DNA from: Micromonospora sp. FIMYZ51
GTDB taxonomy: Bacteria; Actinomycetota; Actinomycetes; Mycobacteriales; Micromonosporaceae
Length of the DNA stretch: 64,000 nt
Assembly (NCBI RefSeq): GCF_038246755.1
Contig: NZ_CP134706.1
Location: forward strand, 744,001-808,000
Direction of reading: 5' to 3'
Position 1 is the stretch's first letter. The number at the start of each line of letters is the position of its first letter. This document shows, in pieces, positions 32,983 to 40,484 of this stretch. The notes under the pieces were generated by a model. It saw only the letters and a program-made list of their open reading frames with translations, was not told the origin of the DNA and ran no database searches. The translations under genes were made by a program, and so were the position numbers.

Positions 32983-33903
32983 GTGCGACGAGCCTCCCCG
33001 ACCGGACGACCTGCCGGCGGTCGCGCGCCCCGGCCCCGCAACGCGCCGCCCGAGCAGCTCGGCTTCGAGGGCATGCCGGAGCGGCTTTTTGTCTGCACCC
33101 CGAGCAAACTGGGCGCGTACGCCGACTGTCCACGGCGCTACCGCTACTCCTACGTCGACCGTCCCGCCCCGCCGAAGGGGCCGCCGTGGGCGCACAACTC
33201 GCTGGGCGCCAGCGTGCACACCGCCCTGAAGAACTGGTACGCCCTGCCAGCCGATCGGCGTCGCCCCGAAGTGCTGCCCACCCTGCTCAAGGGCACCTGG
33301 GTACGCGACGGCTACCGCGACGACGAGCAGGAACGCGAGGTCTACCGGCGGGCACTGGGCTGGCTGGAGGCGTACGTCGAGGGGCTCGATCCGGCCGACG
33401 AACCGGTTGGAGTGGAGCGGGTGGTCGCGGTGAAGACCGGGGTGCTGGCGTTCAACGGCCGGGCCGACCGGATCGACTCGCGGGCCGGTGACGCCGGCCC
33501 CGAGTTGGCGATCGTCGATTACAAGACCGGCCGGGCCGGACTGGACGCCGACGACGCGCGGGGCTCGCAGGCCCTGGCGCTCTACGCGTACGCGGCCGAG
33601 CGGGTGTTCCGCCGGCCGTGTCGCCGGGTCGAACTGCACCACCTGCCCAGCGGCACGGTCGCGGCACACGAGCACACCGTCGAGTCGCTGGCGCGGCAGG
33701 TGACCCGGGCCGAGGAGACCGCCCGCGACATCATGGCGGCCGAGCGGACCATCGCCGACGGCGGCGACCCGGACGAGGCTTTCCCGACCACGCCCGGGCC
33801 GCGCTGCGCCTGGTGCGACTACCGGCGCAGCTGCCCGGCCGGTGCGGCAGCCCCGGAGAAGGAGCCGTGGGCCGCCGTGGACCGCCCCCCGGAGCAGCGC
33901 TGA
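32983..33903 (+). CDS. RecB-family exonuclease with 4-Cys (Fe-S) signature
   Basis: 306 residues from GTG 32983; an internal ATG at 33074 is an alternative. It is a PD-(D/E)XK nuclease: YADCPRRYRYSYVDRP near the N-terminus, FNGRADRID and LAIVDYKTG as catalytic core, and a C-terminal RCAWCDYRRSC. One early and three late Cys match the AddB/Cas4-type 4Fe-4S staple. No helicase is attached and no cas genes are near. Probably a DNA end-processing nuclease. Confidence 0.87.
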   Translation: MRRASPTGRPAGGRAPRPRNAPPEQLGFEGMPERLFVCTPSKLGAYADCPRRYRYSYVDRPAPPKGPPWAHNSLGASVHTALKNWYALPADRRRPEVLPTLLKGTWVRDGYRDDEQEREVYRRALGWLEAYVEGLDPADEPVGVERVVAVKTGVLAFNGRADRIDSRAGDAGPELAIVDYKTGRAGLDADDARGSQALALYAYAAERVFRRPCRRVELHHLPSGTVAAHEHTVESLARQVTRAEETARDIMAAERTIADGGDPDEAFPTTPGPRCAWCDYRRSCPAGAAAPEKEPWAAVDRPPEQR

Positions 33904-33968
33904 CGGCCGGTCCGGATCAGGGCGTGACGCCTGTCGGGCCGTCGGCCAGCGGGGCGACTCGGGTCATG

Positions 33969-34079
33969 CATGGTGTGACGCTTGCCGGTGCCGGCCTGCT
34001 AAGCGACTCGGGTCATGGTGTGACGCTTGCCGGTGCCGGCCTGCTAAGCGACTCGGGTCATGGTGTGACGCTTGCCGGG
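33969..34079. repeat. 45-bp tandem repeat duplicating the DUF2236 gene tail
   Basis: Units starting CATGGTGTGACGCTTGCCGG at 33969, 34014 and 34059 (the last partial) have an exact 45-bp period. The third unit lies inside the DUF2236 gene and codes for its last residues (SVTP and stop). The first two lie beyond the stop. Confidence 0.85.
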
Positions 34080-34927
34080 CGGTCGGCCAGTCGGGCGACG
34101 CGTTCCTTGGCCGCACGCTGCATCGGGCCCTCCCGCCAGTCGCGTGGCAGCGCGGTGAGGGCGAGGCGCAGCGCGCGTACCGAGACGTCGGCCGAGAGAG
34201 CGGTGGTGGGCAGGCCCAGTCCGCCGTACAGTCGCCGGGCCCAGGCCGGCAAGAGCGCGAGCGCGGTGCCGGCGATGCCCAGGTAGGCCCAGCGGGGTGG
34301 CCCCAGGTTGAGCCCGAGCCGGGCGGGCAGGCTGAGCCGCCAGGGCAGCGGCGGCGCGGTCAGGAACAGGGCGGTCTCGGCGGCCTCCCGGGTCATCCGC
34401 AGCTGGGGCCGGACGCGCTGGTAGTACTCGGCCACCTCGGCGGCCGTGCCGGGGACCGTCTCCGGGTCCAGCCCGACCAGTGCGGCGGAGCGGCGCTGCT
34501 CGGTGTAATACCGGTCCACCTCGGCCGCGTCCAGCGGTACGCCGGCCCGGCGCGCGGTGTCGAGGAACGATTCCACCTCGGCGACGTGCACCCAACGCAG
34601 CAGGTCCGGCTCGTCGACCCGGAACCGTTCGCCGGTGGCCGGGTCCACCGCCGTCAGCCTGGCGTGCAGCCGGCGGAGCCGCCGCCCCGCCTCCTCCGCC
34701 TCGGCAGTGGTGCCGAAGATCGTGCTACCCACGTAGTCGGCGGTGCGGATCAGCCGGCCCCAGGCGTCCCGGCGGTAGTTGCTGTTCTGCGCCACTCCGG
34801 CCATCGCCCTCGGGTGCAGGGCCTGAAGATAGAGCGACCGCAGGCCGGCGACGAACAGGATCGGCTCGGCGTGCAGCTTCCAGGTGACCGAATCGGGACC
34901 GAACAGGCCGACGTCAGGGGCTTCCAC
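34058..34927 (-). CDS. DUF2236 / MpaB-type oxygenase-like protein
   Basis: 289 residues from GTG 34927 (a TTG one codon earlier is possible). The DUF2236 signature runs from WKLHAEPILFVAGLRSLYLQALHPRAMAGVAQNSNYRRDAWGRLIRTADYVGSTIFGTTAEAE through LLRWVHVAEVESFLDTARR. Members include latex-clearing protein Lcp, whose haem-binding oxygenase fold this shares. The conserved His in ALHPRAMAG and in WVHVAEV are candidate ligands. Substrate unknown. Confidence 0.85.
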   Translation of the reverse strand: MEAPDVGLFGPDSVTWKLHAEPILFVAGLRSLYLQALHPRAMAGVAQNSNYRRDAWGRLIRTADYVGSTIFGTTAEAEEAGRRLRRLHARLTAVDPATGERFRVDEPDLLRWVHVAEVESFLDTARRAGVPLDAAEVDRYYTEQRRSAALVGLDPETVPGTAAEVAEYYQRVRPQLRMTREAAETALFLTAPPLPWRLSLPARLGLNLGPPRWAYLGIAGTALALLPAWARRLYGGLGLPTTALSADVSVRALRLALTALPRDWREGPMQRAAKERVARLADRPASVTP

Positions 34928-34949
34928 CAACCAAGCGTGCCACGCCCGG

Positions 34950-35077
34950 CCGGGTAGCTCAGTCGTGGGCGTCGCGGCGGGCCGGGTAGCTCAGTCGTCG
35001 GCGTCGCGGCGGGCCGGGTAGCTCATTCGTGGGCGTCGCGCCCGGCCGGGTAGCTCAGTCGTCGGCGTCGCGGCGGG
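34950..35077. repeat. 32-bp tandem repeat duplicating the fur gene tail
   Basis: Four units starting CCGGGTAGCTCA at 34950, 34982, 35014 and 35046 have an exact 32-bp period. Units 2 and 4 are identical. Unit 4 overlaps the fur gene and contains its last codons (RRDADD) and stop; units 1-3 are outside it. Confidence 0.88.
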
Positions 35078-35483
35078 CCTGGCAGGCGGGACATAACCCC
35101 CAGAAGGTCACTTCCGCCTCGTCCACCTGGAAACCCTGGGCAGGTCCCGGGTCGAGGCACGGGGCGCTGCCGACCGCGCAGTCGACGTCGGCGATCTCGC
35201 CGCAGCTGCGGCACACCACATGATGATGGTTGTCGCCGACCCGGGCCTCGTAGCGAGCGGGACTGCCGGCCGGCTCGATCCGGCGGGACAGGCCGGCTCG
35301 GGACAGCGCGCCCAGCACGTCGTAGATCGCCTGGGTGGAGACGGAGTCGAGGCGCTCGCGTACCCGTCGGGTGATCTCGTCGACCTCCAGGTGGCCGCCG
35401 CCGGCCAGGACGTCGAGCACGGCGAGACGCGGCCGGGTGACCCGCAGCCCACGCGACCGGAGCAGCTCCTCACCCCTGGACAT
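35055..35483 (-). CDS. Fur-family metalloregulator
   Basis: 142 residues, ATG start. A winged helix N-terminus (LLRSRGLRVTRPRLAVLDVLAGGGHLEVDEITRRV) is followed by the dimerisation half with the His-rich metal site DNHHHVVCRSCGEI and a second Cys pair CPACQ near the end. The layout resembles FurA/CatR-type regulators that control catalase-peroxidase, but no katG is adjacent; the divergent gene encodes DUF2231. Its target is unknown. Its 3' end is tandemly duplicated downstream. Confidence 0.9.
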   Translation of the reverse strand: MSRGEELLRSRGLRVTRPRLAVLDVLAGGGHLEVDEITRRVRERLDSVSTQAIYDVLGALSRAGLSRRIEPAGSPARYEARVGDNHHHVVCRSCGEIADVDCAVGSAPCLDPGPAQGFQVDEAEVTFWGLCPACQARRDADD

Positions 35484-35679
35484 GCGTCAATGACAGCACG
35501 GCCCTGGTGACGCGACAACCGGGGTGTTCTGCCTGCCGGCCCGGCCGCCCCGCACTCCGCCGGCACCGGGCCGGCTGAACCGAGCCGATCGATCGCGCGT
35601 GTGCACCAGGAGAGCTCTGGGCGGGCGGACGACACCGCCGTACCCTGACTCTCCACGATCACCTATCGCCGGAGGTCCG

Positions 35680-36165
35680 ATGTTCGAAAAGGTGCTGGGT
35701 CTGCCCGCGCACGTGCTGGTCGTACACGCGGTCGTGGTCTTCGTTCCGCTGCTGGTGCTGCTCGCCGTCGCGTACATCGCGTTGCCCCGGTTCCGGGCAC
35801 GGCTGGACTGGGCGTTGTGGATCCTGGCGGTGGTCGCGCCGGTCACCGCCTGGGTCGCCGAGGAATCCGGGGAGGCGCTTCAGGAGCGGCAGATCGCGCG
35901 GGGCTTCTCCGGCGAGATCCTGGAGAAGATCAACGACCATGCCGAGTACGGCGGACTGCTGTTCCGGTACACACTGGGTCTCGCCGTGGCGGTCATCGCG
36001 CTGCTCGTGGTGACCAGCCGGCACCCTCGGGTGGCGAAGCTGCCGCGCTGGGTGTCGCCAGTGTTGTCGATCGTGGTGGTGGCGCTGGGTGTGGTCGCCA
36101 TCGTCTACGTCTGGCTGACCGGCCACTCGGGTGCCGAGATGGTCTGGGGCAACACCTTCGACTAG
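35680..36165 (+). CDS. DUF2231 membrane protein
   Basis: 161 residues; ATG 35680 follows GGAGG at 35671. Four membrane helices are seen (about 12-34, 44-60, 92-112 and 123-145), with LGLPAHVLVVHAVVVFVPL and NDHAEYGGLLFRYTLGL placing conserved His residues (HVLVVH and DHAEYG) in or near the membrane. These suggest haem or metal binding, as proposed for DUF2231. It is divergent from the Fur regulator and may be controlled by it. Confidence 0.85.
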   Translation: MFEKVLGLPAHVLVVHAVVVFVPLLVLLAVAYIALPRFRARLDWALWILAVVAPVTAWVAEESGEALQERQIARGFSGEILEKINDHAEYGGLLFRYTLGLAVAVIALLVVTSRHPRVAKLPRWVSPVLSIVVVALGVVAIVYVWLTGHSGAEMVWGNTFD

Positions 36166-36175
36166 CGCCGCCGGC

Positions 36176-36544
36176 TCACCGTAGGGCCCGGGTGCAGAGC
36201 AGACAGACCAGCAGGAACAGGACGACGGCGGCGACCACCCCCAGCGTCCAGGTCACCCGCTGCGCACGCTGCTCCTGGGCGTCCAGGGCGGCCATGTCCT
36301 GGGCCGGCAGTTGCCGTGGTGGGTTCGCCCGCAGCTGCACCTCGGGCCGCCAGCCGGCCGGTGGCGCGACGGTGGGCGGCGGCCCACCGTAGGCGGGTGG
36401 CGCGGAGGTCGGTGGTATCGGCGGTTGCCCGGTGCCGCCGGCCTGGGCCGGGCGGTCCGCCGGTGCGCTGGGCGGTGACCCGGCGCCGGGTTCGGGCCGG
36501 CGCCACTGGTCGTCGGACGCCGGGCCGGATCGGGGGGTCGTCAC
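36176..36544 (-). CDS. small tail-anchored Pro-rich protein
   Basis: About 122 residues from GTG 36544; the start is uncertain, and a TTG six codons upstream is possible. The first 80 residues are Pro/Ala/Gly-rich, with WRPEVQLRANPPRQLPAQDMAALDAQEQRAQRVTWTL before a C-terminal membrane helix (LGVVAAVVLFLLVCLLC) and a four-residue end. The layout is a tail anchor with the bulk in the cytoplasm. Function unknown. Confidence 0.65.
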   Translation of the reverse strand: MTTPRSGPASDDQWRRPEPGAGSPPSAPADRPAQAGGTGQPPIPPTSAPPAYGGPPPTVAPPAGWRPEVQLRANPPRQLPAQDMAALDAQEQRAQRVTWTLGVVAAVVLFLLVCLLCTRALR

Positions 36545-36616
36545 GGCCTCCGACGCTACCAACCGCCGCGCCGCCCGTCGGCCAGGCCGCGCCGCGCTGC
36601 GTTACCCTTGCCGCTC

Positions 36617-36790
36617 GTGAGTACGCGGGATCCCGGCAGGCGGGGCGACGACGACCGTACGGTCGACCTGAGCGACGACATGGTGGTGCTGCCCGAGCAG
36701 ACCGCCGACGACACCGACCGCGGTTGGGGAGAGTCGGCGGGCGGCAACGACGAGCGCCTGCTCGCCGAGCGCCCACCGCACTGGGACTGA
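36617..36790 (+). CDS. 57-residue acidic conserved protein
   Basis: GTG 36617 opens a frame starting MSTRDPGRRGDDDRTVDLSD and ending with GWGESAGGNDERLLAERPPHWD. The C-terminal GWGE...NDERLL...RPPHW pattern recurs in short actinobacterial proteins (recollection), so it is probably real despite its size. It is very acidic and without membrane segments. A minisatellite starts just past its stop. Confidence 0.6.
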   Translation: MSTRDPGRRGDDDRTVDLSDDMVVLPEQTADDTDRGWGESAGGNDERLLAERPPHWD

Positions 36791-36802
36791 CCCGCCCACC
36801 AC

Positions 36803-37089
36803 CCCGCTTCGCCCGGCGGCGTCACCCACTCACCCGCTCACCTGCTCCGCGCGGCGGTGCCCCGCACTCACCCGCTCACCTGCTCCGCGCGGCGGCGCCC
36901 CGCACTCACCCGCTCACCTGCTCCGCGCGGCGGCGCCCCGCACTCACCCGCTCACCTGCTCCGCGCGGCGGTGCCCCGCACTCACCCGCTCACCTGCTCC
37001 GCGCGGCGGTGCCCCGCACTCACCCGCTCACCTGCTCCGCGCGGCGGCGCCCCGCACTCACCCGCTCACTCGCTTCGCGCGGCGGTGCG
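36803..37089. repeat. 38-bp minisatellite, about eight units
   Basis: Units with CCTGCTCCGCGCGGCGG start at 36841, 36879, 36917, 36955, 36993 and 37031, and degenerate end units start near 36803 and 37069. The period is exactly 38 bp, and units differ mostly by a C/T at one position. It fills the 379-base gene-free spacer 36791-37169 together with a GGGCCC element. The long open frames it creates are repeat artefacts. Confidence 0.92.
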
Positions 37090-37114
37090 ATCGATGCGGT
37101 TGGGGCGGTGGGGT

Positions 37115-37168
37115 GTTAAGAAGGGGCCCCTTTACCGCACCAGGCGTTAATAAGGGGCCCTTCCTTGC
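37115..37168 (-). repeat. paired GGGCCC palindrome element, copy 1
   Basis: Two GGGGCCC-centred palindromes with starts 31 bases apart (37123 and 37154), joined by a linker reading AACGCCTGGTGCGGTAA on the minus strand. The element begins right after the stop of the zinc-ribbon gene. Likely a dispersed 3'-end element that could act as a terminator. Confidence 0.75.
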
Positions 37169-37169
37169 G

Positions 37170-37529
37170 TCAGCTGGTGGCGGTGGCTGCCGGGGACTTG
37201 CTCGCGCCGCCGGAGGAGCCGGTCGACGAGCCACTGGTGGATCCGGACGACGGGGTGCTCGACGAGGAGGTCGAGGTCGTCGAGCCGGCGGACGACGAGT
37301 CGGACTTCTCGGACTTGCCGCTGGTTGCACTCGACGAGGTGTCCGAGCCGGAGCTGCGGGAGTCGGTGCGGTAGAAGCCGGAGCCCTTGAAGACGATGCC
37401 GACGGAGTTGAACAGCTTTCGCAGCCGCCCCTCGCATGCCGGGCAGTCGGTCAGCGGCTCGTCAGAGAAGGACTGCACCGCCTCGAGCTGGTGACCGCAC
37501 GCGGTGCAGGCGTACTGGTACGTGGGCAC
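37170..37529 (-). CDS. FmdB-type zinc-ribbon chaperone, Ruc (Rv0991c)-like
   Basis: 119 residues from GTG 37529, after GAGGAG. The N-terminal zinc ribbon has Cys8, Cys11, Cys29 and Cys32 (YACTACGH, DCPACEG), followed by LFNSVGIVFKGSGFYRTDSR. From about residue 55 on, a long disordered Ser/Thr/Gly tail follows. M. tuberculosis Rv0991c (Ruc) has the same plan and is a redox-regulated chaperone activated when its Cys are oxidised. The neighbours (fthC, galU, moeA, sepX) are also as in mycobacteria. Confidence 0.87.
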   Translation of the reverse strand: MPTYQYACTACGHQLEAVQSFSDEPLTDCPACEGRLRKLFNSVGIVFKGSGFYRTDSRSSGSDTSSSATSGKSEKSDSSSAGSTTSTSSSSTPSSGSTSGSSTGSSGGASKSPAATATS

Positions 37530-37590
37530 GTTCTCCTCCGGATCTGACACGGCCGGTTGGCACTCGACGTATTCGAGTGCCAATGGTGCG

Positions 37591-38253
37591 TCATTGGCCC
37601 CCGGTTCGTCCAGCGGAAGTGTGGGGCACGACACCCGGGGGTGCCGGCAGCGCGTACCGGCCGCCGGGGGTGATCGCCGCGCGCACCGGTCGGTCGTGTG
37701 GTTCGGCGGGCAGCGCGTCCAGCAGTTCGCCGTCGTGCAACGGCACCACCGTGTAGGCGGTGGCGGGCAATCGGGCCAGGGCGCGGTCGTAGGAGCCGCC
37801 ACCCCGACCGAGGCGTACGCCCCGACGGTCCACCGCCAGCGCGGGCACGACGACCAGTTCGGCGGCGGCGATCGCGACCACCCCGAGGCGGGGCGTGGCC
37901 GGTTCGCGGATGCCTCGACCGGCGGCCACCATCGCCGCCGGGCCGGCCCAGGTGGCCCAGTCCAGATCCAGGTCGTCGCGGAGAACCGGCAGGATCAACT
38001 GCGCCCCGGCGGGCAGCGCCGCGGCGAGCACCGCTGGCAGGTCCGGTCCGCCGGGCTCGGTGCCGACCGGCGCGTACGCGGCCATCCGCCCCGGCCGCAG
38101 GCGGCGTACCAGGGCGACCAACTCGGTCTGAACCCGTTCCGCCGCGTCCCGGCGGGCGGCCTCGGACAGGGCTCGGCGGCCGGCGAGCAGCGCGCCGCGC
38201 CGCGCCCGCTTCGCCTCACGTGTCACTTCCGCGTCCTGCGCAAATTCCGGCAC
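37591..38253 (-). CDS. fthC: 5-formyltetrahydrofolate cyclo-ligase
   Basis: 220 residues from GTG 38253, with GAGGAG nearby upstream. It converts 5-formyl-THF to 5,10-methenyl-THF with ATP. The family core is visible: TREAKRARRGALLAGRRAL, VRRLRPGRMAAYAPVGTEPG, LPVLRDDLDLDWATW, and the ATP/Mg loop VPALAVDRRGVRLGRGGGSYDRAL. It lies upstream of, and co-directional with, the Ruc-like gene and is divergent from the GGDEF gene. Confidence 0.9.
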   Translation of the reverse strand: MPEFAQDAEVTREAKRARRGALLAGRRALSEAARRDAAERVQTELVALVRRLRPGRMAAYAPVGTEPGGPDLPAVLAAALPAGAQLILPVLRDDLDLDWATWAGPAAMVAAGRGIREPATPRLGVVAIAAAELVVVPALAVDRRGVRLGRGGGSYDRALARLPATAYTVVPLHDGELLDALPAEPHDRPVRAAITPGGRYALPAPPGVVPHTSAGRTGGQ

Positions 38254-38333
38254 GCAACACTCCTCACGCAACGCCTGTATCGCGGTCGCTCTGTGTCAGC
38301 ATCGCAAGCGACGGTCGCAACTTCCGGGGGGAA

Positions 38334-40475
38334 GTGTTGACGCTACGCGGGCGGTTGACCGCAGCCTTCCTGGCTGTGGCGTTCGGCCCGGTCCTGCTCG
38401 GTGCGGTCTTCGTCGCCTCCACCGTGGCGGCGGTGGATCGTAGCCGCGCCACGGAGCGGTTGGCGGTGGCCGCCACGGCCGTGCGTACCTCGATAGACGC
38501 ACTCTGCCAGCAACTGCGCGCCGCAGCCGACGCGGTCGCCCTCACCGCCGACCACGCCGGGGCAGCCGCCCAGGTGGTCGACCGGGGACTCGCCGCCGCC
38601 GTACAGGTGACCGACGTGACCGGCCGGGTCAGCTACGCCACCCCGAACCTCCCGCCGGCACCCTGGCGGGACTGCACCGCCTCGACACCGCTCGGCGGAC
38701 CGGCGGGGGCGCTGGTGGCCCAGGTGGAACTGCGCGACACCACCGGTGCGGCGCTGGGTACGGTCGCCGCCGCGCAGCCGGTCGACCCGGCGCTGGTGGC
38801 GCGGTTGGCGGCGGTGACCGGGGTCGCGGTGACGCTGCTCGACGGTGCCGCCCCGCCGATGCAGGTGGCCCACACCACCGAGTCCGCCGGCGGCCGGGAC
38901 GCCGTGCTCGCCGCTGCCGCGTCCCTGCACGACGATCGGGTCACCAGCACCACCGACGGCCGCTACCTGCGCCGGGCCGGCCCGACCGCCGGGCAGCCGC
39001 TGCCATTGGTGCTCTCGGTACCCAGCGACCAACCGCCCGGCCTGTACGCGGTCCTGGTCGCGGTGGTGCTGGCGGCTGCCCTGCTGGGCGTGGCCGCCGC
39101 CTGGCGGCTGGCCCGGGTGAGCACCCGGCCGCTGGTGGAACTGGCCGGTGCGGTGGACCGGGTGGTCGCCGGTGACCTGACCGCCCGGGTGCCGGTCCGT
39201 GGTGGTGACGAGATCGGCCGGCTGGCCGATGCCGTCAACCGGCTGACCCGTGAGACCGGTGGTTACCTGGCGGCGCTGGCCAGCAGCCGGGACCAGTTGC
39301 GCGGGCAGCTCGCCGTGCTCGGCGACACCCTGGCCAGCACCCACGACCTGCAACGGATCCTGCGGGTGACCCTGCACAGCGCGCTGGCGGCGACCGGTGC
39401 CCGAGCCGGGGCGGTGCTGCTCACCGGGCCGGGCGACGGGCTCGTCGCGCAGTGCACCGAAGGGTTCGAGGGGTGGCGGCCCGGCACCGAGCCACCCCGG
39501 GTGCCGTTGGCCACCGGCGCGATCGGTGCCGTCGCGGTGACCGGGCAGCCCTGCCGGGGCCGGTTGCCGACCGACGCCGGGCCGCCCGGTGAGCCGCGTT
39601 GCCGGACGTACGTCGCGGTGCCGCTGGCCGGGCCCGGGACGGCAGGGGAGACTCGACCCGCCGAGGCGGCGGTGCCCGTCACCGGGACCGTTGCCAACGG
39701 GGCCGGGACCGCCGCCACGCTTGGCGTACTCGCCCTCTACGACCGGCTCGGCGGCGACGAGTTCGACGACGAGGATCTGGCCACCCTGCGCACCTTCGCC
39801 GCACACGCGGCAGTGGCGGTGCACAACGTACGCGTCCACGAGGAGACCCAGCGGCTGTCGCTCACCGACCCGCTGACCGGGCTGTGGAACTACCGCTACC
39901 TGCGCGAGTCGCTGCGTCGGGAGGTGGAACGGGCCAACCGGTTCGGGCGGATGGTGAGCGTCCTCGCGCTCGACCTGGACCGGTTCAAGTTGGTGAACGA
40001 CACTTATGGCCACGCGGCCGGCGACCACGTGCTTGTCGAGTTCGCCCGCCGGGTACGCGGCGAGATCCGGGAGGTGGACCTCGCCTTCCGGCAGGGTGGG
40101 GAGGAGTTCGTGGTGCTGTTGCCGGAGACCGACGCCCGAGGCGCGGCGATCGTCGCCGAGCGGCTCGGCGCGGCCATCCGCACCACCCCGGTGGCGGTGG
40201 TGGGGCATGCCGGGGTGCCGGAGTCGATCCCGGTCACCGTCTCCATCGGCATCGCCGTCTATCCCGATCATGCCGACACCGGACCACGGGTGCTGGAGGC
40301 GGCGGACGAGGCGCTCTACGCGGCCAAGGCCTCCGGTCGGGACACCTGGCGGGCCGCACCCACCCGTCCGGGCGGCGAACCGGCCGGGGCGGGTGCCGTC
40401 GGCACCGGCAGAACCGGTCAGGCGGGCGGCGCGTCTTCCGGTCCTCACCCGCCGAGTTACCGCCATGGCCGATAG
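38334..40475 (+). CDS. membrane diguanylate cyclase (HAMP-GAF-GGDEF)
   Basis: 713 residues from GTG 38334, after GGGGGGAA. An N-terminal helix (about 8-30), an extracytoplasmic sensor (about 30-235) and a second helix (about 237-258) are followed by HAMP (about 260-312), GAF (about 335-500) and GGDEF (about 525-680). The active site reads GGEEF at 588-592, and an inhibitory RxxD site lies at 579-582, so c-di-GMP synthesis with product feedback is expected. No EAL domain is attached. The ligand of the sensor part is unknown. Confidence 0.92.
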   Translation: MLTLRGRLTAAFLAVAFGPVLLGAVFVASTVAAVDRSRATERLAVAATAVRTSIDALCQQLRAAADAVALTADHAGAAAQVVDRGLAAAVQVTDVTGRVSYATPNLPPAPWRDCTASTPLGGPAGALVAQVELRDTTGAALGTVAAAQPVDPALVARLAAVTGVAVTLLDGAAPPMQVAHTTESAGGRDAVLAAAASLHDDRVTSTTDGRYLRRAGPTAGQPLPLVLSVPSDQPPGLYAVLVAVVLAAALLGVAAAWRLARVSTRPLVELAGAVDRVVAGDLTARVPVRGGDEIGRLADAVNRLTRETGGYLAALASSRDQLRGQLAVLGDTLASTHDLQRILRVTLHSALAATGARAGAVLLTGPGDGLVAQCTEGFEGWRPGTEPPRVPLATGAIGAVAVTGQPCRGRLPTDAGPPGEPRCRTYVAVPLAGPGTAGETRPAEAAVPVTGTVANGAGTAATLGVLALYDRLGGDEFDDEDLATLRTFAAHAAVAVHNVRVHEETQRLSLTDPLTGLWNYRYLRESLRREVERANRFGRMVSVLALDLDRFKLVNDTYGHAAGDHVLVEFARRVRGEIREVDLAFRQGGEEFVVLLPETDARGAAIVAERLGAAIRTTPVAVVGHAGVPESIPVTVSIGIAVYPDHADTGPRVLEAADEALYAAKASGRDTWRAAPTRPGGEPAGAGAVGTGRTGQAGGASSGPHPPSYRHGR

Positions 40476-40484
40476 TCTCGCGAC

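Noticed and set aside
35055..36165. katG-furA type operon
   Set aside because: The Fur regulator resembles that class, but the neighbours encode DUF2231 and DUF2236; there is no catalase-peroxidase gene.
36857..37150. Apparent protein made of HPLTCSARRRPALTRSPAP repeats
   Set aside because: This is the 38-bp minisatellite read as codons; the period is not a multiple of three and there is no ribosome site.
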